Notes under the pieces: generated by a model | What the model saw: the letters and a program-made list of their open reading frames with translations, nothing else | Database searches by the model: none | Told to the model about the DNA's origin: nothing | Part shown: positions 21,543 through 30,917 of the stretch, piece after piece | How positions within the stretch are numbered: position 1 is the first letter of the stretch | Layout of the letters: every line of letters starts with the position of its first letter | Origin: Lineolata rhizophorae | Taxonomy: Eukaryota; Ascomycota; Dothideomycetes; Lineolatales; Lineolataceae | DNA: 64,000 bases | Direction: 5' to 3' | NCBI GenBank assembly: GCA_010093515.1 | Contig: MU001678.1 | Coordinates: forward strand, 1 to 64,000 | Position numbers and translations under genes: made by a program

Positions 21543-22486
21543 TGGCCGAGGCCTCGGACGCCTGCCGCCCGCCGTTGCCGCCTCCGGGCGCGCCGGGCGC
21601 GCCGTCCGCCGCGTGCGTCGTCGTCGCGGACAGCGGGTGCGGCGTCGACGCGTTGGCCGCGGCCGGGGACGCGAGGCGGCCGGCCGGGGTGTGGGCGGTC
21701 GCGCTGCCGAGGCGGGCGCGCGCCGCGGCGTGGGCGATGCTGGCGGAGCCGCCGGCGGCCGCGTTGCCGCCGGCGAGGGCCGTCGTCGTGTTGATGGAGA
21801 GCGGGTGCAGCGGCGTGTTGGCGCCGGTGCTGCCGCCGGCGGACGCGATGGGGGCGCGGTTGCCGGCCGAGTTGCGGAGCAAGGACGGGAAGGCCGGGTC
21901 CAGGGAGAGGGCGCCTTCGGATTGGAGGTCGCGGATCTTGATGTCGAGACGCTTGAGGTGGCGGTCCAGCTATGAGGCACGTGATTAGCATATAGTTAGA
22001 TACCAGCTTGAGTCAACTGGGTGTAGAAAATAAGAACATAATGATATTCTTGGGTCACGTAAGTGAGAAGTGATAGAAAGGAGTCCTCGTACAAGAACAG
22101 CCGCCTTCTCGCTCAGTGCGATCTTCTCGTCCTGAAGGACCTGGGCTCGATCGAAGTTCTGAAGAATGGCCTTGGTGTACATTTCCTCCTTTTGGTTTTT
22201 GTTGACGCAGCCGTTCAGCTTGATAAACTTCTGCAAGCTCTGGTCGCGCGAGTTGATATTGTTGCGACAGTCCTGGATCTCGCGCTCTTTGGCCTGCATC
22301 TCCTCGAAAAGGTGGGCAATTTCGGCGGGCAAGTTGGCGGCTGCGAGTAACAGCAAATTAGCCACATGGGTCAACCCGACTCGGGCGCGAGCGCGTGGCA
22401 TCTATGAGATGACACCGAGTTTGCATAGACGCACCGTCATGGATGAACTGCTCGAGGACCGAGGCTGGATCCTCTGGCAACGCCAT
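20686..22486 (-). CDS. ING-family PHD-finger protein (Yng2-like, NuA4 subunit)
   Basis: Chromatin reader of the inhibitor-of-growth family; the yeast relative Yng2 is a subunit of the NuA4 histone acetyltransferase. Three exons: 22486-22435, 22340-22093 and 21969-20686; introns of 94 and 123 nt; 527 aa. Residues 3-115 are the ING N-terminal helical domain (LEQFIHD, NLPAEIAHLFEEM, QKFIKLNGC, then LDRHLKRLDIKIRDLQ across the second splice). The C-terminal PHD finger (about 471-517) has the full Cys4-His-Cys3 set (CVC, CDNEAC, HWSC, CEHC) and the aromatic YQWFHW that binds H3K4me3. Between them is a linker of about 340 residues of Gly, Ala, Ser and Pro with a run of 16 or so Ala, which makes it nearly twice the size of yeast Yng2. 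Divergent from UTP11 with 389 bp between starts. Pho23/Yng1 types are alternatives; the N-terminal sequence favours Yng2. Confidence 0.9.
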
Positions 22487-22875
22487 GGTGCCCCAAGGAC
22501 GTGGCTTGATGAAAAAACCCCTCTGAAAGAGGTTGGTTGATGGAAGTGGTTCGTCGTGGCCCACCTGCGAGGCTCTTTGTTGGGTGTTCAGGCGTCGAGG
22601 CAAGGGGACCCCCGGGCGCGCCACACATTCGCGGGCCGGTGGCGGTGCAGGTCGCGCCGGCTAGATCCACGCCGACGAAATCTTGGCACCGCGAAATTTC
22701 CAGCTCGTATGTGGGTGTGTACCCATCTCCCGTTTCTTGCCGACGACACGCCGAGAGCCACAGCTCAAGCAACGACATCGCTCGATATCAGTAGAGCGAC
22801 TGTTCTTCGGCGCCCATCAGGCGCCTTTCGACCCTGCCTTTTTTCCTACTAGACTCCAATCCCACCTCGACAACC
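22487..22875. promoter_or_regulatory. Compact divergent promoter, ING gene / UTP11
   Basis: Only 389 bp separate the start codons of two divergent genes, so both promoters lie here and may share control. No TATA box is obvious, as expected for housekeeping promoters. Confidence 0.55.
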
Positions 22876-23791
22876 ATGTCATCCATGCGCAACGCCGTCC
22901 AGCGGCGCAACCACCGCGAGCGCGCGCAACCCCTCGAACGCCAAAAATGGGGCATCCTCGAAAAACACAAGGTCAAGACACGCTCCCGCCCTCAAAGCCA
23001 CGGGCGAAAATAACGCGAGCGATGCTAACGACTTCCAACAGGACTACGCCCTGCGCGCCAAGGACCACAAGGCCAAAGCCACCAAGCTCAAGGCGCTCCG
23101 CCAAAAGGCCGCCGACCGCAACCCGGATGAGTTCCACTTCGCCATGATGTCGGCGCGGACGGGCGCGCACGGCGAGCGACTGGCGGACCGCGGCAACAAG
23201 GCGCTCAGCGAGGACGTCGTGCGGCTGCTCAAGACGCAGGATGCGGGGTACATTCGGACGATGTTGCAGCGGGCGCGGCGGGAGCGGGAGAAGTTGGAGG
23301 AAGGGTTCATGGTAGAAGAGAAGGGGGAGGGCGTCATGGGCTTGAAAGGAGTGGGGGGTGGGAAGAAGAAGGGGAAGCACACGGTGTTTGTGGGAGATGT
23401 GGAGGAGCAGAAGGGATTTAGGCCGGAAGAATGGTTTGGTACGGACAAGGAAGGGCTGTCAAGGAGTTGGAATAGGCCGAGGCGGCAGCAAGAAGACGAG
23501 ATAGATGAAGAGGATGACGATGAAGATGTGGCGGTGGCTCCACAGCAACAGAAGTCACGCAAGGCCATAGAGGCGGAATATCAACAGATGAAAGAAGAGC
23601 GGGCAATGCGGAAGAAACTAGCGCGAGAGCGCGTGGGGAGGTTACATCGACTACAAGCTCTCAGGGACCAGGAAAGGCAGCTGGAGATTGCAGAACAGGA
23701 GTTGGAGAAGCAGCGGGCGCGTATGAGCAACAGCATCGGCGGGGTCAACAAGAACGGCGTCAAGTTCAAGATTCGAGAGAGAAAGCGCTAG
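22876..23791 (+). CDS. Utp11, small-subunit processome component
   Basis: Nucleolar U3 snoRNP-associated protein needed for 18S rRNA maturation. Exon 1 is 22876-22971 and exon 2 is 23042-23791; intron 70 nt with an atypical donor GTCAAG but a strong branch site (GCTAACG) and acceptor CAACAG; 281 aa. The start [19 protein letters not shown] is the conserved Utp11 N-terminus, continuing [10 protein letters not shown] across the splice into DYALRAKDH, then [26 protein letters not shown] and the [18 protein letters not shown] block. The C-terminal half is charged, rich in Glu, Lys and Arg and helical, with an acidic [11 protein letters not shown] patch. Length is close to the usual 250-280 aa. 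Convergent with the dehydrogenase gene, only 124 bp apart. The identification is firm; the intron is required to join conserved blocks. Confidence 0.93.
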
Positions 23792-23915
23792 CATAATTTT
23801 CGACTTAATTATCCGAAGAGAAAAGGCGCGGGAGTTGCGCGGCTCTCATCCGCGTCCGAACTACTCGTATGCTTCTAAGGCCAAACAAAGCTCGATGAAT
23901 CAACAAAGCACGAAC

Positions 23916-24842
23916 CTATAACCTGCTCGGCATCCTCAGAGCCCCATCTAGCCTTATCACTGTCCCATTCAACATCCCGTTCTCCACCACCTCCACCACC
24001 AACCTAGCAAATTCCTCTGGATCTCCCGGCCTCTTCGGAAACTCCATGACTCGCTCGAGACTCTTCTTCGTCTTCTCATTCATAAGGCTCGTCATCTTGG
24101 TCTCGAACCAGCCCGGCGCGATGGCAACGGCCCTGATGCCGTATTGCGCCAGATCCCGCGCCAGGGGCAGCGTCATGGACGCCACGGCACCTTTGGAAGC
24201 CGAGTAGGCGACTTGACCTTGCTGGCCCTCAAACGCGGCAGATGACGAGACGAGAATCAGAACGCCTTGCTCGCCATCAGGGTTTCCAGGAGAAGTCTTG
24301 ACGAGATGCGGAACGGTCTGCCGGATTAGGTCTACGGTGCCGCGGACATTGATGCCGAAGACGGTATTGACACTGGAGAGCGAGAGGGGCTCGTTATTTC
24401 GGTCGACGATCTGTTGCCGATGTTAGAAATCTGTAATACACAGAATACTCGCGAAACTCTGTGCTAGTAGAGTGTCGAACTGAAATCGAATGCCTCACAT
24501 GGCTCCCCTATCAACGTATCTCAGAGTGAACATGCCCAGACTCACCTTCCCAGGGAGCCCCACTCCCGCAGCCGCGACGACGCCTCCCAATTCGAAATCA
24601 GTACTTTTAGCCCACTCCACCACTCCCTTGACCGCATCGCCAACGCTCGTCTCGTCCGACACGTCTGTCTCGAAGAACCGAGCGCGTTCGGGCCCGAGTT
24701 CCGCCACGACTGCCTCGCCAGCCTCCTCGCTCGAGTCTAGAATGGCGACGGCGGCGCCGCGGGCGTGCAAGCCGCGGGCAGTGGCAAGGCCGAGACCGGA
24801 TGCGCCGCCGGAGATGAGAAACGTGCGTCTAGGAATGTGCAT
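23916..24842 (-). CDS. Short-chain dehydrogenase/reductase (HSD10-like)
   Basis: Classical SDR oxidoreductase, NAD(P)-dependent. Two exons: 24842-24546 and 24410-23916, intron 135 nt (GTGAGT donor, ACAG acceptor); 263 aa. Cofactor turn SGGASGLG at residues 11-18 (Ser-Gly instead of the usual Thr-Gly), Asp at the end of beta-2 (AILDSS) favouring NAD(H), VAAAGVG in place of NNAG, Ser154-156 cluster (LVSSSAAF) and catalytic Y168-x3-K172 (YSASK). The PGWFETKM loop and the C-terminal GTVIRLDGALRM match 3-hydroxyacyl-CoA dehydrogenase type-2/17beta-HSD10-like proteins, so a role in fatty-acid or branched-chain beta-oxidation is a reasonable inference. No mitochondrial signal is evident. Convergent with UTP11, divergent from CMC1. 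SDR membership is certain; the substrate is not. Confidence 0.9.
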
Positions 24843-25735
24843 GGTTTCAATAGAGGAAAGTGGGCGCGAGAACTCCGCTGCTGCGTGTGTACGTTTCCTT
24901 TCGAAACTGAACTGAAGAATTAAGCCGATTTATGGACTCGCTTCTGCTTCTCCATTGAATGTCCTAATTTCTCTTCTCAAACTTACCGTTATTCGCCGGC
25001 CGCCAGCGTTATAAAATGGGGCACGGTCGCGATGTGCGTATGTTGTCACATGGCAACGGGAGTAGTAAGCGGACGACCAATGTCCTTTTGGAGAAAAACA
25101 GCTGGTCCGAGGTCCCGAAGCAGGCGCTAGTGGATGTGAGACTGGCGTTCCACCTCAAAACCCTGCTTTGTACCCTTAATGACCGCTCAATGGAATTCAT
25201 AGAATCTCTAGCTCAGAACTTTACGGTCGAAAACAAGTGGCGAACAAATAAATGGTCGAATAGTCGCTAGTCTATATAGTATGAAGCTGCCACGGCCTGA
25301 CAGACAATGGATGTCGAGATCGGAGAGAAGTAATCCTATTCCACCACACTCAGCACCTGAGTTCCGGACTTGTTTTTTAGTACTGTTATTTTAGCACGTA
25401 GCCGCTCGAATATTAGCGTCGGAATGCTTTACGCTCGCTTAGCATTCCGTATCAAGCCGAAGTTGCTCCCCAGAGGCGCCAATCCCTACGTAGGTAGTAC
25501 TCCAAGCTCCCCGGCCCGCAGCGCGGCGCGATCGTTCGACGGAAGCTCTCTGCAGGTGAGCAAAATTGAGTCAATACCGGGCATCGCACGGCGACCCGCC
25601 GCACCACCATCATCAACGCATCTCAGCACCGGCAACTGCAACTTCACCTTCACCTACAAAAATTGCAGTTACGCCCAACCCTCCTGCTTTCGTACAAAGG
25701 ACGCGCTACCGCACCACCGACCGACCTTCCCCCAG
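24843..25735. other. Divergent intergenic, dehydrogenase / CMC1
   Basis: About 890 bp between two divergent start codons; holds both promoters. Frames at 25370-25921 and nearby merely overlap the CMC1 first exon in the correct or other frames. A GTAGGTAGTA lies at 25492-25501. No other feature recognised. Confidence 0.45.
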
Positions 25736-26286
25736 ATGGCACGCGGCGCCTCGACGGAGCCGCCCCCGCGGACGATCCTGACCACCCAGCCGACCGACGT
25801 GCCGTCGCGGAATCCGGTGCCGCTGTCGGCGACGCAGGAGAATGAGGTCAGGCAGACGTACTACAAGCGCGTGCGAGCGCAGTGCGCCGACCTGATACGA
25901 GGTGCGTATGCTGGAGCCTAGGACTTCGCGGGCATCGGAACGGGAGCGAGAGGGGATATCAAGCGATGCATAGACATGGGCTATAGGCGTCCACTGGGCA
26001 ATAAGGTATATGGAAGGCGGAGTTGCTAATTGGGCTCAATGCAGAATACGCAACGTGTACCACGGGTCGGACCATTACCGCGTCGTGGAAGTGCCGGCAG
26101 CAGCGACTGGCTATGAATTCGTGCATGTTGTCCAAGGCAACACTAGAGGAGCAAGATCGCGCGCGGGAAGAGTGGTTCCAGACAAGAGAGCAGAGGAAGA
26201 GGGAGAAGGAAGAGAAGGATCGGGAGAGGAAGGAGAACCTGGCAAAGTTGGGTCTAGATGAAAAAGGCAGGTACATAAGACAATAA
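25736..26286 (+). CDS. Cmc1-like cytochrome-oxidase assembly protein (twin CX9C)
   Basis: Small intermembrane-space protein that, in yeast, helps copper delivery and stabilises Cox1 during complex IV assembly. Two exons: 25736-25901 and 26045-26286, intron 143 nt (GTGCGT donor, TGCAG acceptor); 135 aa. The four cysteines form an exact twin CX9C pattern: C50/C60 and C72/C82, in the helical hairpin C50-ADLIREYATC then TTGRTITASWKC, as in Cmc1 homologues. The tail is a charged helix rich in Glu, Arg and Lys. No N-terminal presequence, as expected for Mia40-imported proteins. The second exon follows the splice that restores the first CX9C, so the intron is well supported. Cmc2/Cmc4 are less likely given the sequence around the cysteines. 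Copper links it thematically to the reductase and transporter 20 kb away, but not by position. Confidence 0.88.
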
Positions 26287-27550
26287 GAGGAGGTAGGAGA
26301 AGGAAGCTAGTTGGCACTGTAATATAAAATTCCTGGGGGTGTCACCCAGGGGTGCATTTGGCACTTTGCAAACATGGACGGAGTTGGGACTTGTTTGGAC
26401 TCGAGGGCATCACGTTATACTACATATGGCGCGCAGGAATCTCCACGGAATAGAACCTTGTATGCTCACCACCCTTCTGTCGTCGACTGCGGTACTGTCT
26501 TCAAGATTGTCGGCTAGACGTAATCACTAGTGCTCTTCCGCGTTTATCAACTAGTCAACGACACCCGCTCGACATGCGCACCGGATTTTGCACTCCGTTC
26601 GTTTGTTGTGTCAAGAAGCTCAAAAAGAGAACGGCGAAACACTAGTACTGTGGTCGCACACACAATTCAAGGCACGCAGACAATCCAGACCAAGAAAGAG
26701 ACTAAGGTTTTCCTGGATCACCGCGGACGGTCAGGATACACAAGTCTCGCTTTTGCCCCAACTCACATGGGCTTTAAGCGTATACCATGTATGGCAACTT
26801 TTCTAACTGTAGCCGCGGCGGTAGATGTTTTAACTCGAATATCACAAGACATTGGTTCCTTTCTCAAGAGGTTCAGTTTGCCTAGGCCTTTTGGGGAGAT
26901 CAATACCAAAGAAAGCGTCGTCGCAGCATAACTAGTTCAGACAGCTATGATGTTGTCCCCTTCACCGCGAGGTCGCTTCAAGAATAATTCCTGTCATGGC
27001 AGACCATTTCAAAGGTCGTTTAAGACAGCCAAGGCTTTTCAATCTAATTTCGAATCCACACTGGTCTCATTACGGACGCAGAGCAAAAGCATGATTTAAG
27101 GGTCCAATGCTTTCTCCAGTCAGCGCAAAATTGTCGGGGCGGGGGGGATGATCCCATTAACGGCCTACTATTTCAAAAAAACATTTCCATTCCCAATGCC
27201 ACTCGCGCAATTTGCTTCAGCGAGAAAATGTCCGTTCCTATTGAGTGGGGTGCCGCATTCCCTTCAATATTTCAGTTGACGGACGGCACTAACCCCAAAC
27301 TAACTCTACCCGGCAATAGGGCCTCCCAACTGCTAACTACGTCCGTTCGTGGCCTTCGACAGGCTGCCAAGGCTCACTGTATGCAAACCCCGCTCGAAGT
27401 GCGCACACAGGCACCGCCAAAAAACCTAATTGGGCGCCAACGGAGTGTCCACGGGACCGATTCCTACGGCTTTCCAAGTATTGAGGCCTTCGCAGCCAGC
27501 CCTCCGACCTCGTCGTCTACCAACGCCCTCTCGTTTCCGAGCTGGCGGAA
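26287..27550. other. Intergenic 1.26 kb, no gene recognised
   Basis: Start of a gene-poor island with lower GC than the left half of the window. A 133-residue plus-strand frame (26530-26931) has no recognisable domain and no splice partners. A short G-run occurs near 27138-27147. Upstream part of the methyltransferase promoter. Confidence 0.45.
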
Positions 27551-29144
27551 ATGGCTGGTACCCAGGGAGACGGGTCAAGCGAGCGGCCCCGGAGCGTCGA
27601 TTCGACGACGACGACGCTGGCCGCTGATGATGTGAGTTGCCGAGCGCGCGCCCCCGACCCGCGAGTCCCTTTGGAAAATCCAACTCCCGGGACGGCCCGT
27701 GCCGATTTAGAGGGGATTCATAATATCTCTAGCGGGCGCAAGCATTCCCTCTGTCAAAAGAAAAAAAAAAGGCAAAGCACGCTAGGCTGACCGCTGTCGT
27801 GGTTATTTCTATTTTCGCCCCTATGGTTAGTCCGTCGACCACGAAAGCCTGTCAGACTTCCACAGCCTACTCTCCAATACCGGTTCCGTGAAATCCACAA
27901 TTTTCAACTACCAGTACGAGAATGGGAGGAGGTACCACGCCTATCGGGCGGGACAATATGTACGCCGCCCCTTCATGCACATCACCACTTGTGGAATGAT
28001 AATAATGTTCCGCAAAAGTACCTGCCGAACGATGAAGACGAGCAGGACCGACTCGACTTAGTCCATCATGTGTTTAGGCTTACCCTGGGCGGAGGACTGT
28101 GTGCGACGGAACTAGAAAATCCGCAGCGTATCCTTGACGTTGGGACCGGTACCGGAATATGGGCGATTGAAAGTACGCAGTATTGGACAGATGTAGTCAA
28201 ACAACAAAGGAAGCCTCACGCTAATCAGTCCCAATGAGCAGTGGGAGACGAATTTCCAGAATCGGAGATCATCGGAACTGACTTGAGTCCTATACAACCT
28301 CCGTGGTGAGTTGCTATTAGCTAGGCTTCTCCTTTGCTGTGCAAGACACTAAGACGTTTTGCAACCAGGGCACCTCCGAATGTTAGGTTTGAGACCGACG
28401 ACGCACGACAAGAGTGGACTTTCCCTCCAGATTTTTTCGACTTTATCCATGTGCGCTGCATGGGCGGCAGTATTCTGAACTGGCCAGAATTCTTAGAAAG
28501 ATGCTACAAGTGAGTCGGATTCACTGTCACCCGCATGACTTGTTCTTCCATTGACACTCTGGAAGGCATCTTAAGCCGGGCGGCAAGCTCGAAGTCTCTG
28601 AAGCCCGGACGAACCTATGGTCCGGTGACGGGCCGCTTCCACAGGATAGCTTCACGGCGAAATGGCTGGTTGGTTTTCCCTTCTTAATGATAGGCTCAAC
28701 AGTCCCATCTGATTAACCGCGTCAACCTTCTACAGAGCGAGTTCAATCGCATCGTAAACTCATTGGGCCTCGAATTTGATATCTCCCCGGCTCTCCCCGG
28801 CTTTCTCGACAGTCTTCCCTTCGCACAAGTCAAGAAAATGGACAAACAAGTGCCGATAACACCGTGGTCTGAAAATAAGACCCTCAAGGAAATCGGCAGG
28901 GTAATGGAAATTGTTATGCTCGGAAGCGGTCTGTCGGCCTATACACTGGCGCTCTTTACACGGAACGGCTGGAAAGTTCCGGATATCGAGAATCTATTAG
29001 ATAAAGTAAAAGAGGAGTTTAGAGAAGGCGGCATGAATATTGGCACTTACTTGTAAGTCCACATTGTCAGTTTTATAACAGTTGTGACTGATAGTTGGTT
29101 ACTACAGTTCATACGTGACTGCCACAAAGCCCGCAGTCCGGTAG
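27551..29144 (+). CDS. LaeA-like SAM-dependent methyltransferase
   Basis: Class I methyltransferase of the large fungal family that includes the velvet-associated regulator LaeA. Eight exons join without a frame break: 27551-27631, 27831-27959, 28019-28172, 28242-28305, 28369-28509, 28566-28668, 28736-29052 and 29108-29144; seven introns (55-199 nt); 341 aa. Family landmarks in order: YENGRRYHAYRAGQY (about 51-66), PNDEDEQDRLDLVHH, motif I ILDVGTGTGIWAIE (108-121), EIIGTDLSPIQP with the SAM ribose acid, FDFIHVRCMGG, LKPGGKLEVSE, and a C-terminal GWKVPDIENLL region. Introns were placed where these blocks demand. All catalytic-fold motifs are present, so the gene looks intact. Codons are less GC-biased than in flanking housekeeping genes. 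Substrate unknown; most relatives are lineage-specific, often near secondary-metabolite genes, but no such core enzyme is in this window. True LaeA is less likely. Confidence 0.85.
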
Positions 29145-29637
29145 CTGTCTGGAAAAATCCCACTCTTCCGCTTAGGATTTGGCGTCGGTAGAATGGCATT
29201 AGTTTTTTTTTCTGCTTTCAGTAACGAGTGAGACTATTTGAGCATTATATTCGAGCACGTTCCATCAATTGCGTGCTATGACCGCTTTATCTGTACGACA
29301 TCTTGGTGGCCCATTCAATGGTGCTTAGATGGTAAAAAAGTAGTTATCTGCATTAACAAGGACCAAACATTACGATTGATTTACAAAAACTAGGTCATGA
29401 ACTTATCAATATAGCGAAAATCTTTTAAATACCCCCACCCGTTCGCGGGAGAATGTGGGGTGGTTATACTACGCGAACTAGCGGTGAGCTTCATGCATTA
29501 GCTTCGGGATCCAGGTACTTCCTGCCAAACACAGCAAGTAGATAGACATTAATAACTCCACATACCCCACTAACTACCAGGATGTCCCTGCATTTTCGAA
29601 ACTCAATTCAGGTTCAAACGGCACATCGACTGCATAT
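29145..29637. other. Convergent intergenic, methyltransferase / DUF6594
   Basis: Nearly 500 bp of AT-rich DNA between two genes that end towards each other. Only very short frames; nothing recognised beyond their 3' flanks. Confidence 0.5.
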
Positions 29638-30917
29638 TCAGGCAGAGGGCACAGTCTCATCATGAGACCCCGGGACAGCAAGGAAAACGACTAAGACAGC
29701 AGAGTATGCCGCACATACAGAAAAGATTTCATGATACTTCGCCCGAGTACACATCGCCATTGCTGCAGGAAAGATGCATAGGAAACCAAAGACTGTCACG
29801 ATCCTAAACTCTCGTGCAATATTCAAAGAATAGAGGAGAACGATAGGTACTAGGAGGAGTACTATCGTGACGATGATTGTGATAAATTTCGCCACAAGCT
29901 CGATGCGCTCTTGTGCATAATAGTACATGTTCTCATCGTTAGTGAGATTTCGCTGTGCTTCTGTTGAGAACAGCTTCTATGAAACATTTTAGCTAATTGA
30001 CACTATCAGTGCGGTCTAGGTGGAAATGTAGCTTACTTGAGCAAATCCTTGAGGCAGGTGTATGAGGAAGTCCTCAATCTTTTCATGGAGCCAAGTGTTT
30101 TCTCTGCCATTTGCCAGTGATACGAAGTCGTCCTTCTGGTAAAATGTCTTCCGTTCGCTTTGAACCATAGGCTTCTTTTCCTCCAGCTCATTGAAGACGG
30201 ATTCAAAATTTCGCGACCTCGGAGATTCAATACCATTCAGGCTTTGGAGCTGAAAGAGTAACTGGTCTGAGTAGATGTTAGAGCCTAGAGTTAATTTTAT
30301 TGTAGAGGAAGCATGTAGTACCGTATTCTTTGAACAGAACATTGACTTCCGAAATGAGTTCATCTCGTTTTGAGCTTGGTTGAGCTTCGTCCCATCGTCG
30401 GCTTACGAGAATGTAAGGATCTGCCGCGAAATCCTCCTTATCCATCTTCTTCAGTTTGTCCTCAAGCATCGCAATTTTGTCTTGGAGGTGAAGCAATGAT
30501 CGAGCACGCATATATTTAAAGCGCCGAAACATTGTGAAATTGGGGTCGCTGACAAGCCATGCTGCAAAGCGAGGGTATCCGTCCTCGAAATCGTCCACTA
30601 TGCCGATATTAGTGCCGCTCCGAGAAACGCCTCCAGAGCCAATGGTGACGTACAGCAGAGTGTGTTCAGCACTTTCATCCGCTCACTGAGATCGACTGGG
30701 GGTTCGCGCTTCCAAAATCCAAGCGTGAAAATCCATTTTAAGAAATCCGCTGTTGTAGGCGGGCATGTCGCAACTATGGTACAGTCAGCTCAGATACGAG
30801 AGTTACTTGGTTGTGCCAGTGCCTCTCACCTCGCAGGGCCTCCATACCATCCCTAGAAGAATCTAGGAGCGGAGTCTCTGCGCTAGCCTTTTCGACATTT
30901 TTTTTTGGAAAGTCCAT
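29638..30917 (-). CDS. DUF6594 membrane protein
   Basis: Fungal-specific family with unknown function. Five exons: 30917-30830, 30749-30654, 30597-30322, 30266-30037 and 29976-29638; introns 80, 56, 55 and 60 nt; 342 aa. Residues about 61-150 carry the family's GYPRFAAWLVSDPNF, RRFKYMRARSLLHLQDKI and LEDKLKKMD coiled helix. Residues 231-342 hold three TM helices (about 261-280, 286-306 and 314-331) with the conserved IVTIVLLLVPIVLLY, TRAKYHEIF and AAYSAVLVVFL pieces. Topology is a cytosolic helical domain followed by a three-helix membrane anchor. The start at 30917 is the first in-frame ATG, but the frame stays open about 150 nt further upstream, so a 5' exon may be missing. The gene looks intact, is AT-richer than most in the window, and converges on the methyltransferase. 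Family identity is good; function unknown. Confidence 0.8.

Noticed and set aside
20350-21975. Plus-strand open frame of 541 codons over the ING-type gene
   Set aside because: It is antisense to conserved ING and PHD blocks; Ala/Arg/Pro-rich composition is the mirror of GC-rich codons on the other strand.
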